The notes under the pieces: model-generated
What the model saw: only the letters and a program-made list of their open reading frames with translations
Databases searched by the model: none
What the model was told of the DNA's origin: nothing
Part shown: positions 16,947-25,309 of the stretch, one piece after another
Numbering within the stretch: the stretch's first letter is position 1
Layout of the letters: each line of letters starts with the position of its first letter
NCBI RefSeq assembly: GCF_019703855.1
Contig: NZ_AP024086.1
Location: 1,260,501-1,324,500, forward strand
Length of the DNA: 64,000 nt
Source of the DNA: Desulfomarina profundi
Lineage (GTDB): Bacteria; Desulfobacterota; Desulfobulbia; Desulfobulbales; Desulfocapsaceae
Direction of reading: 5' to 3'
Position numbers and translations under genes: made by a program

Positions 16947-17915
16947 TTATGCGGCAAGAAAATAATAACAGAGAGCGACAGTTATGACCGACAGCGCCCT
17001 GGTAACCTGGCTGATGGTGACCAGCTGCAGGGCCAGTCCCGGACTGTAAATCCCTGTGTAGTACGGAAACTGATGGCGTATGGCCCTGATGGGCGCCGCC
17101 AGGATATTGCCTGCCAGAAGGGCCAGTACAACCTCACGGTAGGTCAGGCTGTTATCGGCAATCATGGCACTGGCAGCCGCAAGACCTGCTGAAAATTCAG
17201 CGGTGACATGGAGGACGACGATGCTGATACTTTTGGGGTTCAGCCAGCTGAGAAACCAGGCATGGTTGGCGATCAGTTCTTCCAACCGGGTAAAAATCCC
17301 GTATCTGTTCAACAGGAAAAATAAGATATAGACCGGCACCATGAATTTCAACAGTTTCACCAGTCGTTTTTTCAATCTTTTCACGCTTTTCTGAAGTGCG
17401 CCTTTCCAGTCGATTTTTTCCGGTTTTTTGGCAGATGAGCCGGAATCGACGTCGGACTGTTTTGCTGGCAGGGTTATTCTGCCGAGAATAATTACAAAAA
17501 ATGTCTGGAGAACAGCCGCTGTAAAGGTGAGACCGACATAGATTACCGCGGCGCCCTTGATCAGTGGAGCGGTAAGAAAAAAAACGGTGGGCAGATGGAG
17601 AAAAAAGCGGGGCAGGGAGTTGAACAGGTTGGCGAGCACAAGTTCCTTCTTGTCAATTTTGCCATTGTCAAAATTTTCGGCCAGCATGGCGTTGGCTGAA
17701 ACACCGGAGAAAAAGGCCACGGAAAAGGAGGCTCCGGTAATGGAGGACAACCTGCCCATCCGGATGAGTGGCTTTGCCAGGGTTGCCAGCCTGTGTGTCC
17801 AGTTCAGACTCTCGATAAAATTTGCAATGAGGAGTCCAATACAGATAAAAAATGATATCCGGAGAAGTGGCCACAGGAGATGGGGCCATATTTGTGAAAC
17901 AAGACTATTGTCCAT
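16947..17915 (-). CDS. Gate-domain (nucleoside-recognition-like) membrane protein in the cobalamin operon
   Basis: A 322-residue membrane protein with about eight hydrophobic segments split by a basic, hydrophilic loop at residues ~155-195 (KKPEKIDWKGALQKSVKRLKKR). The two halves carry related patterns (GASFSVAFFSGVSANAML and LHVTAEFSAGLAAASAMI), as in paired gate domains. Gate-domain proteins include nucleoside transporters and spore-maturation-like proteins; the substrate here is unknown. It is the first gene of the leftward cobalamin run, just ahead of the ABC importer, so a part in cobalt or corrinoid movement is a reasonable but unproven guess. Confidence 0.7.
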   Translation of the reverse strand: MDNSLVSQIWPHLLWPLLRISFFICIGLLIANFIESLNWTHRLATLAKPLIRMGRLSSITGASFSVAFFSGVSANAMLAENFDNGKIDKKELVLANLFNSLPRFFLHLPTVFFLTAPLIKGAAVIYVGLTFTAAVLQTFFVIILGRITLPAKQSDVDSGSSAKKPEKIDWKGALQKSVKRLKKRLVKLLKFMVPVYILFFLLNRYGIFTRLEELIANHAWFLSWLNPKSISIVVLHVTAEFSAGLAAASAMIADNSLTYREVVLALLAGNILAAPIRAIRHQFPYYTGIYSPGLALQLVTISQVTRALSVITVALCYYFLAA

Positions 17916-18088
17916 TTAAAGCTAGTAATATCAAAATATTATAGATAGTGTTGGAAGAGAAGCAGTTCTTCACGTGAGATCGATAGTACACCCGGGAAAA
18001 AAGAAAGCAAATATTTTTTTCTGATTTCGCACAACGCTCAACCTGATAATTCTGTTGAAGGAGATGTGGTTGTTTAATGAGAAAGCAG

Positions 18089-18118
18089 TTGACTTCCTGC
18101 ATATGATTTTGTTAATAA
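18089..18118 (+). promoter_or_regulatory. Putative promoter ahead of the cbiL riboswitch
   Basis: TTGACT (18089-18094) and TAATAA (18113-18118) are spaced by 18 bases and lie just before the riboswitch. The predicted start of transcription near 18125 coincides with the first paired bases of the aptamer. Confidence 0.5.
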
Positions 18119-18126
18119 TGGGGTCG

Positions 18127-18315
18127 TTTTCAGGTGCTTTTTTATTTGTCTCTGCATTTTGTTGCATAAGACAGAAAGCTGAAGAGGGAACCTCGTGTGA
18201 TTCGAGGACGGGCCCGCCGCTGTAACCGGGGACTGATTTCACACTTTTGCCACTGGGGAAACCTGGGAAGGCGTGGATGAAGGATAATCCGGAAGTCAGA
18301 AAACCTGCCTGAAAT
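18127..18315 (+). ncRNA. Cobalamin riboswitch controlling cbiL
   Basis: The aptamer has the closing stem TTTTCAGGTG/CCTGCCTGAAA, the conserved core GACGGGCCCGCCGCTGTAACC and the B12 box AGTCAGAAAACCTGCC (18294-18309). A terminator-like hairpin follows at 18372, so adenosyl- or other cobalamin is expected to stop transcription before cbiL. The core and B12 box are read directly; the mode of control is inferred from the hairpin. Confidence 0.95.
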
Positions 18316-18371
18316 GAGCTGAAACGGTATTCCGTGGAAAGGATGCCAGGCGATACGAGGAAAAACAGGGA

Positions 18372-18409
18372 ATCCCCGGATCAATTATATTGGTTCGGGG
18401 ATTTTTTTA
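18372..18409 (+). terminator. Intrinsic terminator of the cbiL riboswitch
   Basis: Stem ATCCCCGGATCAAT.. pairs with ..ATTGGTTCGGGGAT and is followed by seven Ts. It lies between the aptamer and cbiL, as expected for transcriptional attenuation. The hairpin is clearly related in sequence to the one before cbiK. Confidence 0.92.
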
Positions 18410-18467
18410 TATCCGGGACAGACAGAACGACCTTGAGTTGCGGGAACTTCAGATAAAAAGGTATATG

Positions 18468-19202
18468 ATGCAGGGTACATTTTATGTAATTGGTGTGGGG
18501 CCGGGTGATCCTGGGTTGATGACGCTGAACGCAGTGCGAACTCTGGAAAAATGTGACGTCTGGTTTGCACCGTCCGCCTTCAGGCATGGTGAAAGTATGG
18601 CTCTCAATATTGCCGGGGGAGAGGTTGATTCCACCGGTAAAACGATTTTGACCCATCATTTCCCCATGAAACAGGTGCACAGGGGGCAGAGGCCGGAGGA
18701 AGAGGTAGGTCAGGCATGGCGTGAGGCGGCAGACACTATTCTTGGCTATTTGCAATCAGGAAAGGATGTGGCCTTTCCCACTCTTGGAGATCCTGCTATT
18801 TACAGTACCGGCTTTTATGTCTGTGAGACCCTGGAAAAAATCGGCCAGCCTTTTAATGTAAAAATCATTCCTGGTGTATCCGCCATTGGTGCATCGTCAG
18901 CAGTCACTGAAACGCCTCTCTGTCTTGGTGACGAAAAGCTTGTTGTCATTCCCGCCACATTCGAAGACTGCGAAATTGAAAAGGTACTTCAGGTCAGTGA
19001 TACCGTAGTGTTTATGAAAGTTCACAAGGTCATGGCTCAACTTGTCAAACTGCTGGATGGGCTGGACCTCCTTGAGAACGCGGTACTGGTTGAAAGATGC
19101 AGTCTAGGAGATGAGAAGATATGGCCTGATATCAGGCAGGCTGTCGGAAAAGAGATACACTATTTTTCAACGATAATTGTACGTCAGAAAAAACTGCGAT
19201 AA
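18468..19202 (+). CDS. cbiL: Precorrin-2 / cobalt-precorrin-2 C20-methyltransferase CbiL
   Basis: A 244-residue SAM-dependent methyltransferase. Motifs: GTFYVIGVGPGDPGLMTLNAVR, the CbiL-like WFAPSAF, VAFPTLGDPAIYSTGFYV and PGVSAIGASSA. It methylates C20, the first committed step after cobalt insertion. Two ATGs are adjacent (18465 and 18468); AAAAGG lies six bases before the second, which I use. It is a single gene under its own cobalamin riboswitch, divergent from the main leftward operon. Confidence 0.94.
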   Translation: MQGTFYVIGVGPGDPGLMTLNAVRTLEKCDVWFAPSAFRHGESMALNIAGGEVDSTGKTILTHHFPMKQVHRGQRPEEEVGQAWREAADTILGYLQSGKDVAFPTLGDPAIYSTGFYVCETLEKIGQPFNVKIIPGVSAIGASSAVTETPLCLGDEKLVVIPATFEDCEIEKVLQVSDTVVFMKVHKVMAQLVKLLDGLDLLENAVLVERCSLGDEKIWPDIRQAVGKEIHYFSTIIVRQKKLR

Positions 19203-19211
19203 TAAAAATTA

Positions 19212-19250
19212 ACAGCATGGCGGTTGCCGAAATGACAACTGCCATGCTGT
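19212..19250 (+). terminator. Hairpin downstream of cbiL
   Basis: Fifteen-base arms ACAGCATGGCGGTTG and CAACTGCCATGCTGT match except for one G-U-type pair, with a nine-base loop, ten bases after the cbiL stop. There is no T-run afterwards, so it may act as a weak terminator or protect the 3' end of the mRNA. Confidence 0.55.
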
Positions 19251-19274
19251 CCACAGGAATGGTTCAGGTCAGAT

Positions 19275-19436
19275 GGTGTCTGTCCATAAATGGCCTTTTT
19301 GCCCGATTTCTTCGTCGCTACGAAAAATAAAAAAGCTCACATATGCCTAATATGCTGCGTTTTTTATTTTCCTATGCTCTTCGGAGTCTTCGCTTACCTG
19401 ACCTCGAACAAAAAATCTCATTTCTGAACAGACACC
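19275..19436. repeat. Dispersed ~160 bp palindromic intergenic repeat (family B, copy 1)
   Basis: The ends GGTGTCTGTCC and GAACAGACACC are complementary and the inner arms (AAAAATAAAAAAGC, centre CATATGCCTAATATG, GCTGCGTTTTTTATTTT) continue the imperfect palindrome. Related copies lie near 24105-24238, 54300-54440, 60391-60531 and 60640-60795. It fills the convergent gap between cbiL and cbiK. Confidence 0.75.
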
Positions 19437-19455
19437 AAACACTTCCCAAAAAAAA

Positions 19456-20433
19456 TTATTTCAGGACAATGCCTGCATCTTTGGCTGCGTCTGACGCGTG
19501 CTGGACATAAATCTCGGCAATTTTATCATTTTCTCCCATGCCATGCAGGTAGGGATGAACGGTGATTCCGGCTTTTTCCATAAGGGATTTCCAGGAGTCT
19601 TTTTCAGGTCCGGCCATATCGTTGCGGGCATGGTCCCCGGCAACAATCATAAAGGCACGGATATAGACGTTTTTCACACCGGCATGTTGTAACTGTTTTA
19701 TAACCTCATCAACGCCCGGATATCCTTCAACCGTACCAACAACAGTGAGAACATCGGGGTAAGCCTGGTTCATCTCATGGGCAAACTGCAGATAGGAGCC
19801 CCCTGACGGGAAATGATCATTGCCGTGTCCCATGTAGACCAGTGCGGCCTTTTTCTCACGTGCACGATCAACATCTTCTTTCATGGCCTTGACTGCAACT
19901 TTGATATCTTCGTCATAGGGGTGAGTAACACCGAAGGTGCCGAGCATGGGGCGTCCGATGACCAGCTTGTTAAAAGGTTTGAACCTGGCCTTGATGGTGT
20001 CGATGGAGGCAATCGCCTTGACATAGCTGCTCAGATCAAGAAATTCTTCTGCCGGGGCGATATGGGTGGGCTGGACAATCAGGGTATCGTAACCGTCATC
20101 CTGGAAATTGGCAATAGTCGCCAGCGGTCCCTGGACATTGAGGATTTCTGCGGGGATTTCAGGATGTGCTTTAATGTATGCCGGATCCTTGGCCCGTTTC
20201 TGCCAGATGCGGCGAATGATATTGGATGTGAAGGCAAAACGAACCGGAGTGTCCGGATAGGCCTTTGCCATCTTTTCCCTGATGTTCAGCAGTCCCTGCA
20301 ATGCTGGTTCAACCGTGGTACCAAACATGGCCAGAACAACACCATTTTTATGCTTTACTTCATGCTCGCCGGCGGAAATGGTTTGCACGGCAAACATGCT
20401 TAAAACAACAGCCGTGAGAAAAATGGTTTTCAT
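19456..20433 (-). CDS. cbiK: Sirohydrochlorin cobaltochelatase CbiK, exported form
   Basis: A 325-residue class II chelatase that inserts cobalt into sirohydrochlorin. An N-terminal signal peptide (MKTIFLTAVVLSMFAVQTISAG) predicts export, as in the periplasmic CbiK known from Desulfovibrio. Likely metal ligands are the histidines of YMGHGNDHF and VAGDHARND, and LVIGRPMLGTFG and VGTVEGYPG are CbiK-like. I use the ATG at 20433, which has AAGGAG upstream; an in-frame ATG at 20451 adds six basic residues. A cobalamin riboswitch and terminator precede it. A second, cytoplasmic chelatase is not in this window. Confidence 0.93.
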   Translation of the reverse strand: MKTIFLTAVVLSMFAVQTISAGEHEVKHKNGVVLAMFGTTVEPALQGLLNIREKMAKAYPDTPVRFAFTSNIIRRIWQKRAKDPAYIKAHPEIPAEILNVQGPLATIANFQDDGYDTLIVQPTHIAPAEEFLDLSSYVKAIASIDTIKARFKPFNKLVIGRPMLGTFGVTHPYDEDIKVAVKAMKEDVDRAREKKAALVYMGHGNDHFPSGGSYLQFAHEMNQAYPDVLTVVGTVEGYPGVDEVIKQLQHAGVKNVYIRAFMIVAGDHARNDMAGPEKDSWKSLMEKAGITVHPYLHGMGENDKIAEIYVQHASDAAKDAGIVLK

Positions 20434-20462
20434 GAAAAATCTCCTTTTCAAGCGGTCCTGAG

Positions 20463-20503
20463 GAAAAAAAATCCCGGACCAATTATTAAATTGATCCGGG
20501 ATT
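20463..20503 (-). terminator. Intrinsic terminator of the cbiK riboswitch
   Basis: On the minus strand ATCCCGGATCAATT pairs with AATTGGTCCGGGAT and is followed by a run of Ts. It lies between the aptamer and cbiK and resembles the cbiL terminator almost base for base. Confidence 0.92.
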
Positions 20504-20559
20504 TCCCTTCTTTATCCCAGATGTACCGATGTCTGTTTCATTGCCAGGAATGCAGACTT

Positions 20560-20722
20560 GTTTCAGGCAGGTCTTCTGACTTCCGGATCGTTCTCCTTCC
20601 GCGCCTTCCCATCTGAATCAGACAGTGGCATTGTGCGGAATTCGTCCCCGGTTACAGCGGCGGGCCCGTCCCGGAATTAAACCGGGTTCCCTTTTCATCC
20701 GTATTTACGGATACCTGAAAAC
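20560..20722 (-). ncRNA. Cobalamin riboswitch controlling cbiK
   Basis: On the minus strand it shows GACGGGCCCGCCGCTGTAACC and the B12 box AGTCAGAAGACCTGCC (complement at 20566-20581), closed by TTTCAGGTAT/CCTGCCTGAAA. It is homologous to the cbiL riboswitch. High cobalamin should favour the terminator before cbiK. Confidence 0.95.
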
Positions 20723-20787
20723 GGTGTAACAGTACCTAAAACAGAGTGGCAAGTCAAGAGATGTCTGCAACCGGTTTGTGGAGCACA

Positions 20788-22188
20788 CTAACTGTCGAGA
20801 TTTTTCAATACATTGTCAAGACTTTCACGGGCGTCACCAAAGAGCATCCGGGTATTCTCCTTGTAAAAGAGAGGATTGGATACCCCTGCATAACCTGTTG
20901 CCATGGATCGCTTTAAAACGACAGTTGTTCTGCCCTTCCAGCATTCGAGCACCGGCATTCCTGCGATAGGGCTGTCAGGGACTTCCTGGGCCGCAGGATT
21001 TACAATATCATTGGCACCAATTATTAGAGAAACATCAACATCAGGGAAATCATCATTGATTTCATCCAGTTCAAAAACGATATCATATGGGACTTTTGCC
21101 TCGGCCAGGAGTACGTTCATATGACCGGGCATACGACCGGCTACCGGATGGATGCCGAAACGGACATTGATTTTTTCAGCGCGCAGTTTTTTGGTTATTT
21201 CGTGCACAGTATGTTGGGCCTGGGCCACGGCCATACCGTAACCGGGAATAATCATCACTTCCCTTGCTTTAAGCAGTAACTCTGCCACCTCCGCACTCTC
21301 AACAGATACAATGTCACCTGCCTCTCCTTCATCAGCTGTTGCCGATTTACTTCCAGAGGAGCCAAAACCTCCGGCGATAACGGAGATGAATTTGCGATTC
21401 ATGGCACGACACATGATATAACTGAGAATTGCACCACTGCTTCCCACCAGGGCGCCTACCACGATTAAAAGGTCATTATTCAGCATGAAGCCGGTAGCTG
21501 CCGCGGCCCAGCCTGAATAACTGTTCAACATGGAGATGACTACCGGCATATCAGCTCCGCCGATTGCCATAACCATATGTACACCAAAGACAAGAGCTAT
21601 TATGGTCATCAGGACAAGTGTGGCTGTACCGCCTCCCGTGGCGGATTGACCGACAAAACCGGCACATAAAATGAGGGCACCGACAAGCAGGGCAAGGTTG
21701 AGCCAGTGGCGACCCGGAAGCAGGAGAGGTTTGCCGCCGATTTTACCACTCAGCTTCAGGAAGGCAACTATTGACCCTGAAAAGGTGAGGGCACCAATGA
21801 GTATGCCCAGGTAAGTCTCTATGTCATGAATGGTTCTGTCCGCCCCGATAAGTGTCGGGTCATGATCCAGAAAGTTGGCAAATCCGACAAGTACTGCGGC
21901 AAACCCCACCAGACTGTGTAAAATTGCCACCAGTTCCGGCATTTGAGTCATTTTAACTTTTTTAGCCAGAACCAACCCGATGGTACCACCAATGATAATT
22001 CCCACGGACAAGATGAAAAAGTTGTTCGATACGATCCCGATGACAGTGGCTGAGAGAGCCGATGTCATACCGAGGATACCAAAAAAATTACCCCTCCTTG
22101 AAGTATCCGGTTTACTGAGTCCACCGAGGGCCAGGATAAACATGATGCTCGCACCGATATAGGCTGCAGTTACAATACCTTGTGACAT
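20788..22188 (-). CDS. pntB: NAD(P) transhydrogenase subunit beta PntB
   Basis: A 466-residue subunit of the proton-translocating transhydrogenase. The N-terminal ~270 residues hold about nine membrane segments (domain II), and the C-terminal domain III binds NADP(H) with [39 protein letters not shown] and [13 protein letters not shown]. Start chosen at the ATG at 22188 with AGGAGG eight bases upstream; an in-frame upstream ATG at 22245 falls inside pntA. It follows pntA by ten bases. The enzyme couples the proton gradient to NADPH formation. Confidence 0.96.
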   Translation of the reverse strand: MSQGIVTAAYIGASIMFILALGGLSKPDTSRRGNFFGILGMTSALSATVIGIVSNNFFILSVGIIIGGTIGLVLAKKVKMTQMPELVAILHSLVGFAAVLVGFANFLDHDPTLIGADRTIHDIETYLGILIGALTFSGSIVAFLKLSGKIGGKPLLLPGRHWLNLALLVGALILCAGFVGQSATGGGTATLVLMTIIALVFGVHMVMAIGGADMPVVISMLNSYSGWAAAATGFMLNNDLLIVVGALVGSSGAILSYIMCRAMNRKFISVIAGGFGSSGSKSATADEGEAGDIVSVESAEVAELLLKAREVMIIPGYGMAVAQAQHTVHEITKKLRAEKINVRFGIHPVAGRMPGHMNVLLAEAKVPYDIVFELDEINDDFPDVDVSLIIGANDIVNPAAQEVPDSPIAGMPVLECWKGRTTVVLKRSMATGYAGVSNPLFYKENTRMLFGDARESLDNVLKNLDS

Positions 22189-22198
22189 GAGTCTCCTC

Positions 22199-23752
22199 CT
22201 ATTTCCTGAACATGGCAAGCATGCGATGAGTAACTGCGAATCCACCGAAAATGTTTATGCTGGTTATTAGAATGGTGATTTCTGCAAGAAACATTATCAG
22301 CCGGTTTTCAGACGATATTTGTAACAGTGCACCAATAATAATAATGGAGCTGATTGCGTTGGTTACGCTCATCAGGGGCGTGTGAAGGGATGGTGTAACA
22401 TTCCAGACAACCATATAGCCGATAAAACAGGCCAGGACAAAAACGGTAAAATGAGACATGAACTCAGGAGGAGCGATACTTCCAAGTCCAAGCAGGGCAA
22501 ATGCTCCGACGGCAAAAGGTAAAACAACACTCAATGGACCCGGTTTTTTCTCCTCCACCGGTTCCGGTGCCGGGGGGTGTTCCTGCTTTGGGGGTGCGGC
22601 GGAAAGTTTGGGGGGAGGGGGTGGCCAGGTTATTTTTCCTTCCTTGATAATTGTTGCGCCACGAATCACCTCATCCTCCATATTGATATCAATTACACCA
22701 TTTTTTTCAGGAGTGAGTTCTGAAAGCAGATGGCGAAGGTTGGTGGAATACAGTTGACTGGACTGGGTCGCGAGACGTGACGGTAAATCCGTATATCCTA
22801 TTATAGTGACACCGTGTTTTACTACGACTTTATCTGCTTCAGTCAGTTTACAGTTCCCGCCCATTTCCGCGGCCAGGTCAACGATGACACTGCCTTCCTT
22901 CATGCTCTCCACCATTGTTTCGGTGATCAGTTCGGGAGCTGGTCTGCCCGGGATAAGTGCGGTGGTGATAATAATGTCAACATCTTTTGCCTGGTCGGCA
23001 AAAAGGGCCATTTCGGCCTTGATGAACTCATCACTCATCACCTTGGCATATCCCCCCTCACCGCTGCCGTCTTCACCAGAAAAATCGAGCATCAGAAATT
23101 CGGCATCCATGCTTTCTACCTGTTCCTTGACCTCGGGGCGGGTATCAAAGGCGCGGACAATTGCTCCCATGCTCCTGGCAGTTCCAATTGCGGAAAGGCC
23201 GGCGACACCGGCACCGATGACGAGAACTTTGGCCGGGGGGATCTTTCCTGCTGCTGTTATCTGCCCGGTGAAAAAGCGCCCGAAGTGCTGGGCGGCCTCG
23301 ACCACGGCACGGTAGCCGCCGATATTAGCCATTGAACTCAAAGCATCCATCTTTTGCGCTCTGGAAATTCGCGGTATTGAATCCATCGCCAGAACGGAAA
23401 TGGTTTTCTCTGAGAGTTTTTTTACCAACTCTTCATTTTGGCCGGGTTGAATAAAACTGATAAGCGTCTGGCCCTCCCGGAATAACTCGGTTTCATCCAA
23501 TGAAAGCTCAGGGTTGAATTCGGGAGCTCGAACCTTCAGGATTATGTCGGAGGCGTCATAGAGCGTTTTTGCATCCTGTGCGATAGTGACGCCAACCTCT
23601 TGATAAGCGTCATCTGTAAATTTTGATGCCAATCCGGCACCGGACTCAATAGTGATTGTAAAGCCGAGGCTTTTTATAAGTTTTGCGACCTCCGGTGTTG
23701 TTGCAACACGCCGTTCACCTTTTCGTGTTTCTTTTGGTACACCAATACGCAT
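22199..23752 (-). CDS. pntA: NAD(P) transhydrogenase subunit alpha PntA
   Basis: A 517-residue single-chain alpha subunit. Domain I (residues 1-~375) starts [21 protein letters not shown] and contains the NAD-binding motif [18 protein letters not shown] proline-rich linker ([22 protein letters not shown]) leads to four C-terminal membrane segments. Many bacteria split this subunit in two (PntAA and PntAB), whereas here it is fused as in E. coli. AAGGAG precedes the ATG. It is the first gene of the pntAB operon. Confidence 0.96.
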   Translation of the reverse strand: MRIGVPKETRKGERRVATTPEVAKLIKSLGFTITIESGAGLASKFTDDAYQEVGVTIAQDAKTLYDASDIILKVRAPEFNPELSLDETELFREGQTLISFIQPGQNEELVKKLSEKTISVLAMDSIPRISRAQKMDALSSMANIGGYRAVVEAAQHFGRFFTGQITAAGKIPPAKVLVIGAGVAGLSAIGTARSMGAIVRAFDTRPEVKEQVESMDAEFLMLDFSGEDGSGEGGYAKVMSDEFIKAEMALFADQAKDVDIIITTALIPGRPAPELITETMVESMKEGSVIVDLAAEMGGNCKLTEADKVVVKHGVTIIGYTDLPSRLATQSSQLYSTNLRHLLSELTPEKNGVIDINMEDEVIRGATIIKEGKITWPPPPPKLSAAPPKQEHPPAPEPVEEKKPGPLSVVLPFAVGAFALLGLGSIAPPEFMSHFTVFVLACFIGYMVVWNVTPSLHTPLMSVTNAISSIIIIGALLQISSENRLIMFLAEITILITSINIFGGFAVTHRMLAMFRK

Positions 23753-24239
23753 GTTTGCTCTCCTTCTATCATAAGATTGACAGCTGCTGTTAATGGACCA
23801 TTTTGCGGCTGTTTTGCTGGAATAATACCGATTGGTGAAAAAAAGATATCATCTGGTAATTATAATACTCATTTACAAAAAGTAAGGATCAATTCGGTGT
23901 TGACAACTTTAACTGAAAATCCAGCGACCAAAGGTTGTTTTGCCGCAGTAGGATTTTCATTACTTTGTTGTACATGGGAGGCATTCATACCCCGAGGGTA
24001 TAAATGGCTGAGGCATTTGACCTTGGATTGGCGCCGGTTTATCCACTGGTAAACCGGCTTTGCCTCATTTCATTGTGTCTGAATGAAGAAAAAACTGGAA
24101 AACAGTCTGAAAGGCATGGTGACAAATTTCTGCATCGCTACGTACAATAAAAATGCTCACATCTACCTAATATGATGGGCTTTTTATTATTCTTATGCCC
24201 CATTTGAACAGAAAAATCTTATTTATGGGCAGGTACAGG
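23753..24239. other. Intergenic region upstream of pntA with a family-B repeat
   Basis: No gene is supported. On the minus strand a TATAAT (within ATTATAAT near 23858-23865) could be the pntA -10 box, though a matching -35 is unclear. A short hairpin CATACCCCGAGGGTAT lies near 23986-24002. From about 24105 to 24238 there is a diverged copy of the family-B palindromic repeat (centre CATCTACCTAATATG). Confidence 0.5.
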
Positions 24240-25034
24240 CTAACGCAGCACAGATTTTTCGGGGTGGTAACCACCCCTGGCAGTGGTGTTTGGCAGTAAG
24301 ATGGCTTGTTTACCCATGAGAGTACCGGGGCTGGTTACCGAATTGCATCCTGTCTGTGCATTGTCTCCGAGAATGGCGCCGAATTTTCTTCTGCCCGTGT
24401 CGATTTTTTCTCCCTTATAGAAAATAGTCACATTGCCGGGCAAAAACCGGAGGTTGGCAAATTTTGTTCCGGCACCGAGATTGGCGTTATTCCCGAGAAT
24501 GGAGTCACCCAGGTAGGCGAAATGACCGGCTTTGGCGTCATCAAGAAAGATGGAGTGTTTTATTTCAGTAGTATGGCCGAGAACGCAACGTCTTCCCGTG
24601 AGAACATATCCACGCAAGTAGGCTCCCTGGCGGATTTCGGTCATGTCGCCGATGATTGCAGGAGATTTTATCATGGCTCCGCTCTCAACGAGGACACCAC
24701 GGCCTATTGCTATCCGCTCTCCCATGAGAACAGCACCAGCCATGATCACCGATGCGCCATCGAGGATCTTGCCATTTTTTTCGACACGCAGCTTTCCCTT
24801 GGTGGTGTCCCCGAAATCTATCTTGCATGAACTGTCCCTCATGACCTTTCCATTATATATAATGACATGTTCTGTGGAGGGGCTGTTATCTGTTGACAGC
24901 GGTTCATTTGGACATTTGTAGTTGTCCATGTAATTTTTCAGTCTGTTTAAAGGTGTCCAGACCGGACCATCGCCTGAGAACAGATGGCTGTGTGGAAAAT
25001 CGGACAGGTCGAAAAAAGACCGTATCGTCAGCAT
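24240..25034 (-). CDS. Left-handed beta-helix protein resembling the GlmU acetyltransferase domain
   Basis: A 264-residue protein with an N-terminal region LFSGDGPVWTPLNRLKNYM, a small beta region, and from about residue 88 a run of hexapeptide repeats (GASVIMAGAVLMGERIAIGRGVLVESGAMI, GDSILGNNANLGAGTKFANLRF). The GNNANLGAGTKFANLR stretch and RKFGAILGDNAQTGCNSV closely resemble GlmU C-terminal domains, but no nucleotidyltransferase domain is present. It probably acyl- or acetyl-transfers to a sugar or sugar nucleotide; the substrate is unknown. It is monocistronic. Confidence 0.75.
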   Translation of the reverse strand: MLTIRSFFDLSDFPHSHLFSGDGPVWTPLNRLKNYMDNYKCPNEPLSTDNSPSTEHVIIYNGKVMRDSSCKIDFGDTTKGKLRVEKNGKILDGASVIMAGAVLMGERIAIGRGVLVESGAMIKSPAIIGDMTEIRQGAYLRGYVLTGRRCVLGHTTEIKHSIFLDDAKAGHFAYLGDSILGNNANLGAGTKFANLRFLPGNVTIFYKGEKIDTGRRKFGAILGDNAQTGCNSVTSPGTLMGKQAILLPNTTARGGYHPEKSVLR

Positions 25035-25149
25035 GATATTTCTCCGGTAAAAACGTTTTTCTTAAAAAAAAAATGGCAGGATGATACTATGAGAGAAAAG
25101 GGGCAGGATATCAAGAGAAAACAGGTTCTGTAACAAAAACGATCTGTGC

Positions 25150-25178
25150 TTGACTTCCCGGTGAGCGATGTTTAGAAT
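25150..25178 (+). promoter_or_regulatory. Putative lon promoter
   Basis: TTGACT (25150-25155) and TAGAAT (25173-25178) with a 17-base spacer give a good sigma-70-like promoter 132 bases before the lon start. I see no convincing heat-shock sigma-32 element. Confidence 0.5.
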
Positions 25179-25240
25179 TTCCCCGGATTTGAGAAGCATG
25201 TATCTGAATAATCTATATATATCTGAAAATAGGGAGGATT

Positions 25241-25284
25241 ACCGAAAAGTAAACGGGTAGTGAAACTGCTCCCGATTTACCGGA
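25241..25284 (+). promoter_or_regulatory. Hairpin in the lon leader
   Basis: ACCGAAAAGTAAACGGGTAG and CTGCTCCCGATTTACCGG form an imperfect stem-loop in the 5' untranslated region, about 25 bases before the lon start codon. It could influence translation, but nothing more is evident. Confidence 0.35.
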
Positions 25285-25309
25285 AAAGTAATCTCTCCAG
25301 GAGGTTTTT

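Noticed and set aside
18064-18225. Short frame of about 53 codons starting MWLFNEKAVDF
   Set aside because: It runs into the conserved cobalamin aptamer, and its ATG directly abuts the purine-rich site without spacing.
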